From assembly GCA_000507305.1 (NCBI GenBank), contig DF239419.1, positions 16,163 through 80,162 on the forward strand: a stretch of 64,000 nt of DNA, read 5' to 3'. Position numbers and translations under genes: made by a program. Positions 1 through 10,805 of this stretch are shown here, in pieces (positions within the stretch are counted from its first letter, which is position 1; each line of letters begins with the position of its first letter). This stretch comes from Breviolum minutum Mf 1.05b.01 (taxonomy: Eukaryota; Sar; Dinophyceae; Suessiales; Symbiodiniaceae). The notes under the pieces were generated by a model that saw nothing but the letters and a program-made list of their open reading frames with translations, made no database searches and was not told where the DNA came from.

Positions 1-188
1 TCTTGTTCTTCTTCCTTTTCTTCTTCTTGTTTTTGTTCTTTTTGATATTGCGTGTTTTATTCTTAGTATTCTTTTTGTTTGCTCATTTCATTGTTGCTGT
101 TCGGAACTTGTTGAGTTTAACCCGAAAAGAGCACCCAAAAACTGCCCAATAATTCGATTGTGTCTACTCGTTTATTGTTAGTTTGCAG
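1..188 (+). other. T-rich presumed intron end
   Basis: This stretch is strongly T-rich at its left end and carries no open frame of note. It ends in a textbook 3' splice site, a pyrimidine-containing tract followed by TTTGCAG at 182-188, immediately before the candidate terminal exon at 189. I read it as the 3' part of an intron whose upstream exon lies outside the window. Confidence 0.3.
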
Positions 189-374
189 ACAGGTTTGTGT
201 AGTACATTCATTGATCAAAAGGTGCTGTGTCCAGATGACTGGCAATTAGACCAACAATTTGCAAGGATTGTTTCGCGTTTCTTGAAGCAGTTTCCTCTCA
301 TGGCAGCGACATATGAAAACACACCAAAGATTAAAATGTTTATCAATATCTTCTTGGACGCCTTTGTAATTTAG
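189..374 (+). CDS. Candidate terminal exon, unknown protein
   Basis: A 61-codon frame, phase 0, opens directly after a good acceptor (TTTGCAG at 182-188) and ends at TAG 372-374. The peptide is mixed and globular-looking, with a C-terminal hydrophobic stretch ending in FLDAFVI. No domain is recognised. If real, it is the last exon of a gene whose body lies left of the window. A - strand open frame ends at 381, so two 3' ends would be only 6 bp apart; that would be unusually tight and is one reason for doubt. Length is within chance expectation, so support comes only from the splice site and amino-acid composition. Confidence 0.3.
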   Translation, partial: TGLCSTFIDQKVLCPDDWQLDQQFARIVSRFLKQFPLMAATYENTPKIKMFINIFLDAFVI

Positions 375-380
375 CATTTT

Positions 381-1146
381 TCAGCTTGAAAGTGTTTCTT
401 CAAAGAGTTTGATTTGTGCAATGTGCACAATGAGACAAGTGATAGATTTGATGTTTCGGATTTCAAACTGAATGAAGTGAACACTACGTAATGGCAATGC
501 CTCCATGTTCCGATCAATACCGGCAGTAAAACCAGTCTTGATTTCCCTTTCCATGTCTGTTTCATTTCCCATTTCTCGTGGGCGCAGCTGAATTTTCAAT
601 TCAAACCTGCACCCTTCGGGGTCTAATTTTTTTTTGGGATTCCTACGAGCACCTTGGTGGAATATTTGAAGTGTTTGTGTCATCCGGGGTTTGTGGGAAA
701 TTTTTGAATTCATGACATGGAACTTAAGGCGTACCACGGAACTCGAAGTCAATTTTGTTGAAGAGGGTCAGGATGCTTGAAAACAACACCATGTCTTTGC
801 CATGTTGCAACGATGTTTTGCACATAAGACGTAAGCCTTCTCGGATTCATCCTGCCGTAGGTATTGCAATTCACCAGGTCACGGGAAACCCAAACTCCAA
901 TTTCCTGAGGTGCAGATGATCAGACCGAAGATTGTTCTTGACAATTCTGGGCTGGGGGTGGTGTCCCACATTCTTGTCCGTAGGCGGGCGGGGTATGCTA
1001 TTTGTTGGTCGTTGGTTTGTTTTCTTGTTGTCATCCACAAAAACCTTGTTTTTCCCACTGTGAAACCGTGATACCAAATCTCTACTGGTCCTGGCAGGTG
1101 CAGCCTTGGTGAGATTGCTCCGAATTTTTTCTCGGAAGTTTGGCAT
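381..1146 (-). CDS. Possible - strand ORF with frame breaks
   Basis: Reading the - strand from ATG at 1146 gives 91 basic, proline-rich codons to 871. A second frame covers about 871-770 and a third runs from 752 to TGA at 381-383. The first step between frames falls at a CCC run and the second at a TT pair, so one missing base at each place would give a single frame of about 255 codons. This could be a sequence error, a pseudogene or coincidence. No family is recognised. Because most other models are on the + strand, this may be an antisense artefact. Confidence 0.2.
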
Positions 1147-1337
1147 TGCTTGGAAGAAACTTGGTGGAACTTGTTTTTTTGTCCCCCTTCAGGGGTGCAT
1201 TTTAGAGATTCGAGTGATAATTTCTTTGTCGCTATTGCAGTTGCTGCGGGTTGTAGCTGTGGTGGTGTTTCTGGTTCTGTTTCTGGTTTAAGATTAAGTT
1301 ATGTTTGTTTTGGTGGTGCCATACTAACTACATGTCC

Positions 1338-1397
1338 TGGTGGTGGTGGTGGTGGTGGTGGTGGTGGTGGTGGTGGTGGTGGTGGTGGTGGTGGTGG
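1338..1397. repeat. (TGG)20 trinucleotide microsatellite
   Basis: Twenty perfect TGG units. Read on the - strand as CCA it encodes a proline run in a frame that stays open for many codons on each side apart from one TAA; read on the + strand it encodes glycine, valine or tryptophan runs. Whether it is translated is unknown. Confidence 0.95.
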
Positions 1398-1399
1398 CA

Positions 1400-2425
1400 A
1401 AGGCGAAGGCCTCTCGTGTTCAGGGAAGAAAAAATCATTTGCAAGATCATCTTAACTTCGGAGAACGACATTTGAGAGAGATCATATTATGTGGAAAACC
1501 GTATTTTTGCTTTACCCAGTATTCGCTCAGGAACCATCGGAATGTCTTCCCATTAGCCACGTGATGGCATCTCCACTCCCAGACGTGACTCTCTTCAAAG
1601 TGGAGGATCATACGGACACGCGATTGACGAAGCGCGGGATTCAGTTAACGACATGAAGCATTGTGAATAGAATCCGAAGTGGGAGAAATATGGAGAAATG
1701 GAATGTGGAAACAAAGCTACCCAAGAATCCAACCTCAAGTCTTAGTGCAAGTGTGCTGTACACACGATTTTAGTAGTCACTCTCTATTGATTCCGCAGTG
1801 GGTCAACTTCACTCAACGATGATTTCATTGATAAAGAGACATATGCACGCATATCCAATGAAATATGCATACATGCTACAGAACACTTCCTTTGTGTATG
1901 ACAATTTGTCATGTTTGTTGCTGAAATATACGCCTCTGACACTGCAATTGTTTATCCGGAACAGGTTCAGAAAAGGGTCATTTCAAGAGTTAAGGATCTT
2001 TTGAGGCTGAGTTGTTTGTGAATCTGTGATTTTCAGATCCGTTTTACTGTTCAGAATTTGGGTCTCAGATTATCCTTGTGCAACTGGTTGGTTTTATGGT
2101 TTCGAAAGACAAGGAGTTGCGGTGGAATGCAAGACACGCCACCAGGTGTTTTGCGAAAGACATCATGACGTGGCACTAAATTTCTCATGGAAATTCTGAA
2201 GACACTTTCTCCGGCCTTGCGGCTTGAAATTCTGAAAAAAACCCTTTGATCCTCTTGATTCGCGAAGTTACACATCCAAGGTTATGTGACCGAACGATTT
2301 CAGGTGAGATATGCCAGGAACTTAGCTGTGCATCGTGTACAGGTTTCAACAAATTGCCTACAAGAAAATTAGAGACTCCCCTAATTGAACAACGCATAGG
2401 GGCTTTTTGATCCCTGGTGACCACA
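1400..2425. other. No convincing gene; weak open frames
   Basis: Short open frames occur on both strands. The best is a + frame of 68 codons at 1798-2004 that follows a plausible acceptor (CCGCAG near 1798), but its start and partners cannot be fixed. A - strand frame at 2275-2051 is comparable. I cannot choose between them. Confidence 0.3.
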
Positions 2426-2507
2426 TTATATATACAGTATATATATATTACGTATACGATATATATATATATATATACACAGTATATATATATATATACA
2501 TATAAAC
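2426..2507. repeat. AT-dinucleotide microsatellite tract
   Basis: Imperfect TA repeats interrupted by short CAGT and ACGT-type spacers. The long - strand open frame crossing it reads as alternating Y and I and is not credible as protein. Confidence 0.9.
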
Positions 2508-2509
2508 AC

Positions 2510-2629
2510 ATGTTGATTTGGGCTTTCAAAAACCATCCCTCGATAAAAGGCCTTCTTTTCTGCAACTCTGAACAGCACCGACTGAACAAAATTCCAATGT
2601 CGACTGAGGGTATACCGTGGGAGATGTAC
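2510..2629 (-). CDS. Candidate - strand exon, unknown protein
   Basis: Forty codons in phase, bounded by an acceptor (GCAGCCCAG, AG at 2631-2630) and a donor (CAT|GTGTTT, GT at 2509-2508). The peptide is balanced, with 'SVLFRVAEKKAFYRG' as its most protein-like part. The same frame is also open upstream to about 2690. No matching neighbour exon in phase was found, so this is a weak candidate. Confidence 0.2.
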
Positions 2630-2739
2630 CTGGGCTGCCACCGTTTCTGATGGATTCGAGAGATCACCGACTTCACCCAAAAGAGATGACCGTCATGGAA
2701 GTCGGCCTTTTCAAGAAATGACGGATTGGGAGTCAAACT

Positions 2740-3149
2740 TTTTTTTTTCCAGAACGCTGATTTTTTGCGAACTTTGTGGAAACTTCTGTCACCATGAATG
2801 GATAGATATAAATATTAAAAATATGCAAAAAGATACAAAAAAGGAAATGGATGGCAAATTTGCAGTTTGAACTCTAAAGTCGATGCTGTGTTGAATCCTC
2901 ACCCTTCCCCAAAGTCAGGGGGAACATCTGCATTGGAGTCTGGAAATACAAAGAAGCCTTGCCTGCAGGATATTTTGGATATCCTTCCTTTCTAAGATTT
3001 GTGTTATTTGGATGAAACTTATGGTGTCATTGAATATTTTTTCCTTGAATTATTGCACTGACGTCTCATGATCAAACCTAGACTTAGACTTAGACCATAA
3101 AGTGAGTCAGATAAGTCTAGAAAAAACAATTAGTAAAGAACATGTGGTC
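2740..3149. other. AT-rich sequence, nothing recognised
   Basis: Poly-T/A runs and no good splice pair or open frame. It leads directly into the inverted-repeat element at 3150. Confidence 0.4.
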
Positions 3150-3256
3150 TACACCCCAGAAACTGAACGAATGTCCCCTAAAAAGGGACCACGTTCAAAT
3201 GAAAGCAGTCTTCCAACCATCATTTTTCCAGGGACATGTTAATTTTGGAGGGTGTA
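3150..3256. mobile_element. MITE, family M1 (ACACCC ends)
   Basis: About 107 bp that begins TACACCCC and ends GGGTGTA, giving imperfect terminal inverted repeats. The interior contains the motif 'cttccaacc', shared in inverted form ('ggttggaag') with the M2 family. Related copies are at 37688, 44984, 45830 and 63459. It has no coding capacity, so it would be a non-autonomous element. GT lies two bases before the left repeat (GTCTACACC). Confidence 0.6.
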
Positions 3257-3315
3257 AAACATCTTTGAACCAGAAAGGAAGCTTCGTGAATTTCGGGAGT
3301 TTTTTTTTCGCCAAG

Positions 3316-3687
3316 GACCTTTGGCTGGCAACGTTGCTGAATGCAGCCATCAAGGAGGCGTTTTTTGAGACCCAGAGGTTGAATAGAAAATCGACAACGT
3401 TAGGTGACACGTGGGACGGTTAGGTGAAATTTAAGCCACTTGGTTGGGGTTGTAAGTTAATATATGTCCAGTTAGGTGCTCCAACTTATCTCAGCACCTG
3501 GTTGTCAACCAAATCTCTTCCATCTCAGCAAGCTCACCTTCTCTCTCCGAGAGACACCAGGCTCTCCGAGACGGCGGAATTTCCCACCTTTTTGTTAACT
3601 TCCAATTGTTCCTTGGAAGAAGGGAACCTTCACGATTGTCAAGGATGGGTGCATGGTGGGGCTGTTTTCAAGGAAGCAAAACCCTTG
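3316..3687 (+). CDS. Candidate two-exon segment, unknown protein
   Basis: Exon 1 at 3316-3403 (29 codons plus 1 base) follows a T-rich acceptor CGCCAAG and ends at TTAG|GTGACA. Exon 2 begins at 3529 after CCATCTCAG. Joining them keeps the frame open through 3687, where CTT|GTAACT could serve as donor, or on to a TGA near 3750. The intron of 125 bp has no long frame. A second frame in exon 2 (a stop at 3688-3690) looks equally protein-like but does not match the phase of exon 1. No domain is recognised. A MITE lies 60 bp upstream, so it may sit in the preceding intron. Confidence 0.3.
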
Positions 3688-3699
3688 TAACTTGGACTC

Positions 3700-4220
3700 A
3701 TCAACATACTGAAGTTCTCATGGTGTCACACGGTTTTTTCTTAAAAGGATGATCATGCTGAATCCATTGTTGCGAATTCAAAAAAAAGCTCTTTTGAATC
3801 CAAGAACCATATTTTTGCATACCTCTTTTGGTCGTAGACTCCTGCTTGTGGTCTTCCTGGTTGTGAAATTTTTGTTAGACCTTAAACGGTCACGGAAGAA
3901 ATCTCACAAAATAGGTCACTTCAACAAAAAAGTGAGAAAAACACACATTCGGCCATGAAAACAATGCAACCTTTACAGCCTTGAAAGTAGGCAGTGATGA
4001 TTTTTGCTGATTCGGAGAAGCGAACAAAAGGTGAAACATAGCGTTTTCTTTTTTACGGATGGGATGTGTTTCGGCATTGTACACAGAAGAAATGCTCAAA
4101 ACAATTGGGACCAGTGAGCCACCACTTCTTCCAAGATTTTGATACTCTCCATGGTTTCATCCCCTAAAAAACCCTGCAGAAAAAATGGGAATTTCTTGGG
4201 AGCCAATGTTTTTCGCTTAG
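3700..4220. other. Intergenic or intronic, ambiguous frames
   Basis: Two competing frames exist: + 3749-3958, basic and leucine-rich, and - 4099-3975, ending at a donor-like AAAG|GTTGCA. Neither has a supported partner exon. I treat this as non-coding sequence, probably intron of the flanking + strand models. Confidence 0.25.
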
Positions 4221-4653
4221 GACTGCTCAAAGTTGAAGGTGAAAGAGTTGGGACTTCGCAACTTGGGTGCAAAGATGCGGAACCGGACCCACGATTTACT
4301 GTCTGTCCTTCTAAGCTCCAATTTGGTGTAAGCTGTGCAACTCTGAAGGAACTTTTTGGTGATTCTTTCGTGATTCTTTAGAAAGAAAAGAACCGAGGAT
4401 CATCCCTCAAAAACTGATGGGAAGAGGCGGCGGAGGGTGAAGTCTTTCGGCGTTCAGATGAAGTGTGGTTTTGGATTGCTTTCAATGAAGTTGCTGACCG
4501 GATAGCTGACCAGCATGTCCAACTCCTGCGAGATGGATTCCCCAAAAAAACCGCTGATTTGGTCTTCATAGTTGGTGTAAAACAGCCCTGCTGTTGACTG
4601 TAGCGTATGACCATCCTCAGCAGAAAGTTCCAGGCATCAGAGCTTTGCGCAAG
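4221..4653 (+). CDS. Candidate two-exon segment with frame breaks
   Basis: Exon 1 (4221-4327) follows TTTTTCGCTTAG and ends at a strong donor, TTGGT|GTAAGC. A 54-bp intron ends at TTTAG (4381). Exon 2 starts at 4382 in matching phase with a basic stretch (KKRTED then KRRRR). Near 4420 the more convincing frame shifts by one base to an acidic and hydrophobic stretch containing 'EVWFWIAFNEVADRIADQHV', and near 4570 it shifts again to 'TALLLTVAYDHPQQKVPG', ending at CGCAAG|GTGCCT. Both shifts fall in short homopolymers (GGG, AAAA), so one missing base at each would restore a single frame. This is either base-level error or pseudogene decay. No family is recognised. Confidence 0.3.
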
Positions 4654-4920
4654 GTGCCTTGAGTCGCTTGGCAGGTAGAAAGGGCTTTGGTTGGGAGATC
4701 AAAATATCCACTGGACCCTGTCATTGGCTCATGGGAAACAAAGATGAAAAAAAAACAGTGGTTTATTGATGGCTGGTTGCACTTGAAGAGGATTGCTTCA
4801 TGATATTATGTGGGAGACGGGATTCAGGACTGATGAGCAACTTGGAGGAGTTGGAATTGCCAGTCGTATAGTTGAAAGTTGAAAGGTGAAATGACAACTA
4901 ACATGTTTTTTTTTGAACAC

Positions 4921-4985
4921 CTTACCCCGCCTGAAGCCTGAAAATTAACGTCTTTCCCCTGAAAATGGATGGTTGGAAGATGATT
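4921..4985. mobile_element. Partial MITE, family M2
   Basis: Contains 'CCCCTGAAAATGGATGGTTG' and the adjacent 'gaagatgatt', closely matching the interior and inner end of the complete copies at 50663 and 62039. The right terminal repeat is missing, so it appears truncated. Confidence 0.5.
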
Positions 4986-5013
4986 AAATTCGTTCATTTT
5001 TTTGGAGGGCAGT

Positions 5014-5625
5014 ATGAGCATCTACCAGCTGACTAAGGTCGATGGTTGGTCCAACCCGCCAAGGGTATGGTAAGTTGAAGAATTGCTGAAGAAATGACGC
5101 AGTGATTGCTGACGACTCCTTTGGTGTGCAAAATTTGCCGCAGTCAAGGCACTGTTTTTCTTGGAGATAAATGGTTTTGGTAACACGCCCAGGAACACTT
5201 GAAAATTCTTGGCCAAAAAAGTACTTGCTTCACTCCGACTTGGATTGAACTGACCCGGCCTAGGAGGATTTTTCGGTGAACAGGGCGGTTTGGACAAGAA
5301 GATCCGCTGTTGAACTAGGCAGTTACAACTTCACAAAACGGCTGCAACAGCCACCAACCTGGATGTAGAAAGAAAGATTGAATGTAGGCGAGCAATCCCA
5401 AAAACCACATGTCCCGGAACACCCTGGAAAGCAACGATCTTGGCACAAAAGAAGGGTCTCCAGCCCAAAATGAAAGTGGTCACAACAAGACTCCTGTCTT
5501 TGCGTGTTGACAGTGATTCCAATTTGCTTAGTGCAGAGAGGGAGGCAAGAAAAACTGTGAAAATCTGGACAGACTCATTGCTGTGGCAAAGAAAGGCATG
5601 TGATTTATGTGAGCACGTCGATTGA
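5014..5625 (+). CDS. Candidate two-exon gene, unknown basic protein
   Basis: Exon 1 runs 5014-5069 from ATG (18 codons plus 2 bases) to a perfect donor TATG|GTAAGT. The intron of 249 bp ends at TGAACTAG, followed by G (5319). Exon 2 joins in phase and remains open for about 100 codons to TGA at 5623-5625, giving a protein of about 120 residues. It is lysine- and arginine-rich, with a K/E/R segment 'SAERE' then 'ARKTVKIW' near the C-terminus. No signal peptide or known domain is seen. The strong donor, AG|G acceptor and phase match make this one of the better models in the left 12 kb. The intron contains competing short frames on both strands, so a middle exon cannot be excluded. Confidence 0.4.
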
Positions 5626-5864
5626 AATGTGGAAGTCTTTGGTGTGATTTTCTAGGCCTGAAGTTGATTAAGAAAATGTAATTTGCAGAGCTTCAGGATC
5701 TTAGTGCACCTCTCTGAAGTGCGCCTTCAGCTATCAAAACGTCCCCATGTGTTGACCTCGTTTTCGAGAATTCAAGCGTAAAGATACGGAGCATGACTGA
5801 GATAGAGGACCAGAAGCTGTGACGGTGGGACAGCAGGTGTGTAATCATTGAAGATGCAACAACC
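5626..5864. other. Presumed 3' flank
   Basis: No open frame or repeat is evident. The segment lies between the end of the previous model and the first, divergent member of the tandem array. Confidence 0.4.
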
Positions 5865-6480
5865 ATGTCTGTTATAGGCTCTCACAGCCACACAAATTGT
5901 TGCCCAGAAAAGTCCCGTACCATCTTTGAAAGGCCCCTGGTTGAAGTGATTCGTAGGTTCCAGGATCCAAAATTGTGGCTAAAATATGGACGAGTTGCCA
6001 ATCATCAAACGCATTTTTTAAAGATATTTCAACCGCATTTCGTGCAAGAGCCATGTGGGTGTTATAAGTTTCCGTTAGGACTTGCTAACTATGATGTAGT
6101 CGCAACTTGCAATGACCAAAGTATAAATGAGCACCAAATTCTTCACATTGGACATTTTACGCTTTCTGTTAAACATCAAAAAGACTGCCCAAGCTTGCAC
6201 AGAAAGATCCGTTTGCCGCTATCACACAGAAGCAACGTGCAGATGCTGCCAACAAGCTTGAGACTTTTAAGGATAAATCTATTCGATGTACCCCTGCTAG
6301 AAGAGTGGGGCCTGTGGGGTCCAGGATGCATTTGCTTTCAGTAGCAGTAGCACGACAAGGAGAGTTCGCAAGCTTGCAGAGACAACAATGCTTATTCACA
6401 AAAAAGCAATATGTGGTTGCTGCCTGTTGCCAGCGTCCCACACAGGCAAACTTCTGTAGCTGTTTGATGAGTGCAGAGTG

Positions 6481-7319
6481 ACTTGCAGCTACCGGAAGAG
6501 AACTGTGTGCACCAGATCTGTCTGCTTGCAGTAACAAAGTGTCAAGAAGAGTATCCGAGCTTGCATAGGGTGATGCGTTTGCTCTTTACATCACACAGAA
6601 GCCCAGTGTGGATATTGGCCGTTGGCAGAGTATATGCTTCAACTACTTTTGCCAACAAGCTTGAGACATGCAACGTGAAGCTTGAGCGCTTGTGTGAAAA
6701 GCCCCAACGTTTGAAGACAGACCTTTCTGATATACCCTCGCTGGAAGAGTGGTGCTGGGTCCACCAGGATCCATTGGCTAAGAGTAGCACCTGCTAAGGA
6801 GAGTGCCCAAGCTTGCATGGCATGGTTGATACCCGCTGCCGCTGGCCCAGCAGAGCAATTTCTGTAGCAGCTGGATGAGCTGTGACTTATACCAACACCT
6901 ACCAGACACTGGCTGAGGAAAAGGGTAAGATTCTGGACATGAATTCTCAACAAGAATGAAGCGCAATGTATTATTAGTGGACAGTTTCTCGGGAGGAATG
7001 AGGGTAAAGATGTGATGAAGATCGGCCTAGGATCAGGATTGTTGGCCAACCGAATGTTGTAGAAGCATACCTACTGGGGGTTCCAGTATCCATGCATAGT
7101 AACAACCGTGGATGTAGCACGGGCACTTCTCCAAGAATAAGAACCACACGCAGCCTTCTCCCATCCACATCTATTGCACTTGGCAATGCAAACATTGCTT
7201 GGCCCTCTAATTTTCCCATCAGAACGCTTGTTGGCGAGGACCTTTCAATCGCTGCTTGTGCAAGAGCTATGCGCAGTCATAAATTCGTTTCGTGACTTGG
7301 GAACCATGGGGTAGTTGCA
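6481..7319. repeat. Array monomer 1 (839 bp, shortened)
   Basis: Contains the FANKLET-type module at about 6600-6750 but goes directly to the 'GTGCTGGGTCCACC' segment, lacking the second module seen in monomers 2, 3 and 5. Confidence 0.85.
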
Positions 7320-8387
7320 ACTTGCAGATACTGGAAGAGAACTGTGTGCACCAGATCTGTCTGCTTGCAATAGCAAAGGGTCAAGAAGAGTTTCCAAGCT
7401 TGCATAGGGTGATGCGTTTGCTCTTTACATCACACGGAAGCACAGTGTGGATATTGGCCGTTGGCAGAGTATATGCTTCAACTACTTTTGCCAACAAGCT
7501 TGAGACATGCAACGTGAAGCTTGAGCGCTTGTGTGAAAAGCCCCAACGTTTGAAGACAGACCTTTGTGATATACCCTTGCTAGAAGACTGGGAGACTCGT
7601 TTGCCTCTTATGTCCCACAAAAGCATGGTGCAGACATCGTGGATGGCCAGAGCAAGTAGTTTAGCAACTTTTGCCAACAAGCTTGAGACATACAATGTGA
7701 AGCTCAAGCCCTTGTGGGGAAAAAACCTACTTCTGAGGACGGATGTTTTTGATTCACCCTTGCTAGAATAGAGGTGTCGTGTCCACTAGGATCCCGGTCT
7801 TTGCAATAGCATACCCTCGCTGGAAGAGTGGTGCTGGGTCCACCAGGATCCATTGGCTTAGAGTAGCACCTGGTAAGGAGAGTGCCCAAGCTTGCATGGC
7901 ATGGTTGCTACCCATTGCCGCTGTCCCAGCAGATCAAATTTCTGTAGCAGCTGGATGAGCTGTGACTTATACCAACACCTACCAGACACTGGCTGAGGAA
8001 AAGGGTAAGATTCTGGAAATAAATTCTCAACAAGAATGAAGCGCAATGTATTATTAGTGGACAGTTTCTCGGGAGGAATGAGGGTAAAGATGTGATGAAG
8101 ATCGGCCCAGGATCAGGATTTTTGGCCAACCGAATGTTGTAGAAGCATACCTACTGGGGGTTCCAGTATCCATGCATAGTAACAAGCGTGGATGTAGCAT
8201 GGGCACTTCTACCACACGCAGCCTTCTCCCATCCACATCTATTGCACTTGGCAACGCAAACATTGCTTGGCCCTCTAATTCTCCCATCAGAACGCTTGTT
8301 GGCGAAGACCTTTCAATCGCTGCTTGTGCAAGAGCTATGCGCAGTCATAAATTCGTTTCGTGACTTGGGAACTATGGGGTAGTTGCA
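7320..8387. repeat. Array monomer 2 (1068 bp)
   Basis: Carries two 183-bp modules in a common + frame; the shared 'gccaacaagcttgagac' starts at 7490 and 7673. Confidence 0.85.
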
Positions 8388-9442
8388 ACTTGCAGATACT
8401 GGAAGAGAACTGTGTGCACCAGATCTGTCTGCTTGCAGTAGCAAAGGGTCAAGAAGAGTTTCCGAGCTTGCATAGGGCGATGCGTTTGCTCTTTACATCA
8501 CACGGAAGCACAGTGTGGATATTGGCCGTTGGCAGAGTATATGCTTCAACTACTTTTGCCAACAAGCTTGAGACATGCAACGTGAAGCTTGAGCGCTTGT
8601 GTGAAAAGCCCCAACGTTTGAAGACAGACCTTTGTGATATACCCTTGCTAGAAGACTGGGAGACTCGTTTGCCTCTTATGTCCCACAAAAGCATGGTGCA
8701 GACATCGTGGATGGCCAGAGCAAGCAGTTGAGCAACTTTTGCCAACAAGCTTGAGACATGCAATGTGAAGCTCAAGCCCTTGTGGGGAAAAAACCTACTT
8801 CTAAGGACGGATGTTTTTGATTCACCCTTGCTAGAATAGAGGTGTCGTGTCCACTAGGATCCCGGTCTTTGCAATAGCATACCCTCGCTGGAAGAGTGGT
8901 GCTGGGTCCACCAGGTTCCATTGGCTTAGAGTAGCACCTGGTAAGGAGAGTCCCCAAGCTTGCATGGCATGGTTGCTACACATTGCCGCTGTCCCAGCAG
9001 ATCAAATTTCTGTAGCAGCTGGATGAGCTGTGACTTATACCAACACCTACCAGACACTGGCTGAGGAAAAGGGTAAGATTCTGGACATGAATTCTCAACA
9101 AGAATGAAGTGCAATGTATTATTAGTGGACAGTTTCTCGGGAGGAATGAGGGTAAAGATGTGATGAAGATCGGCCTAGGATCAGGATTGTTGGCCAACCG
9201 AATGTTGTAGAAGCATACCTACTGGGGGTTCCAGTATCCATGCATAGTAACACGCGTGGATGTAGCATGGGCACTTCTCCAAGAATAAGAACCACACGCA
9301 GCCTTCTCCCATCCACATCTATTGCACTTGGCAATGCAAACATTGCTTGGCCCTCTAATTTTCCCATTCAATCGCTGCTTGTGCAAGAGCTATGCGCAGT
9401 CATAAATTCCTTTTATGACTTGGAAACCATGGGGTAGTTGCA
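8388..9442. repeat. Array monomer 3 (1055 bp)
   Basis: Very similar to monomer 2. The second module is interrupted by an early stop at about 8729 caused by a single base difference. Confidence 0.85.
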
Positions 9443-10805
9443 ACTTGCAGATACTGGAAGAGAACTGTGTGCACCAGATCTGTCTGCTTGCAGTAGCAAA
9501 GGGTCAAGAAGAGTTTCCGAGCTTGCATAGGGCGATGCGTTTGCTCTTTACATCACACGGAAGCACAGTGTGGATATTGGCCGTTGGCAGAGTATATGCT
9601 TCAACTACTTTTGCTAACAAGCTTGAGACATGCAACGTGAAGCTTGAGCGCTTGTGTGAAAAGCCCCGACGTTTGAAGACAGACCTTTGTGATATACCCT
9701 TGCTAGAAGAGTGTTGCGAGGTCCACCAGGATCCATTGGCTTAGAGTAGCACACCGGCAAGGAGAGTTTCCAAGATTGCAAGTGGAGATGCCTTTGCCTC
9801 TTATGTCCCAGAAGAGCGCGGTGCAGATGTTTCCAATTGCCAAAGTCTATGCTTCAGTGTTTTTGAGAAAAAGCTCGAGACGTTCAAATTGAAACCCAAC
9901 CATCTGTGGCAGAAGCCCCTCAGAGCGAACCCTTCTCGGTTATTCGGCAGAAAAGTTTTGTAGGATGCCACAGCAGAAGTTTCCCACAAGCATGGCCACG
10001 CTACAGTAGAGTGGCAACCTAAAGTTCTGCCTGCCGTTCTACAGTGTAGAAAAGCATGGTGCAGACATCGTGGATGGCCAGAGCAAGTAGTTTAGCAACT
10101 TTTGCCAACAAGCTTGAGACATGCAATGTGAAGCTCAAACCCTTGTGGGGAAAAAACCTACTTCTGAGGACGGATGTTTTTGATTCACCCTTGCTAGAAT
10201 AGAGGTGTCGTGTCCACTAGGATCCCGGTCTTTGCAATAGCATACCCTCGCTGGAAGAGTGGTGCTGGGTCCACCAGGATCCATTGGCTTAGAGTAGCAC
10301 CTGGTAAGGAGAGTGCCCAAGCTTGCATGGCATGGTTGCTACCCATTGCCGCTGTCCCAGCAGATCAAATTTCTGTAGCAGCTGGATGAGCTGTGACTTA
10401 TACCAACACCTACCAGACACTGGCTGAGGAAAAGGGTAAGATTCTGGACATGAATTCTCAACAAGAATGAAGTGCATTATATTCCTTGTGGAGAGTTTCT
10501 TGGGAGGAATGAGGGTAAAGATGTGATGAAGATCGGCCTAGGATCAGGATTGTTGGCCAACCGAATGTTGTAGAAGCATACCTACTGGGGGTTCCAGTAT
10601 CCATGCGTAGTAAAAAGCGTGGATTTAGCATGGGCACTTCTCCAAGAGTAGCCACCACACGCAGCCCTCTCCCATCCAGATCTATTGCACTTGGCAACGC
10701 AAACATTGCTTGGCCCTCTAATTTTCCCATTCAATCGCTGCTTGTGCAAGAGCTATGCGCAGTCATAAATTCCTTTTATGACTTGGAAACCATGGGGTAG
10801 TTGCA
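9443..10805. repeat. Array monomer 4 (1363 bp, with extra module)
   Basis: Contains about 300 bp at 9712-10055 missing from the other monomers. The extra part is a divergent version of the 183-bp module and resembles the dispersed copy at 21880-22060 more than its neighbours do. Confidence 0.85.

Noticed and set aside
1150-1455. 101-codon + frame with a glycine run
   Set aside because: The run is the (TGG)20 tract read in one frame. There is no splice support, and the flanks read at least as well on the other strand.
2185-2736. 183-codon - strand open frame
   Set aside because: It crosses the TA microsatellite, where it reads as alternating tyrosine and isoleucine; its length is an artefact of the repeat. 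Only a part (2510-2629, other frame) is kept as a weak exon.
5865-6344. 159-codon + frame at the left edge of the array
   Set aside because: Its sequence is the divergent first member of the repeat family and the frame is not kept in other copies.
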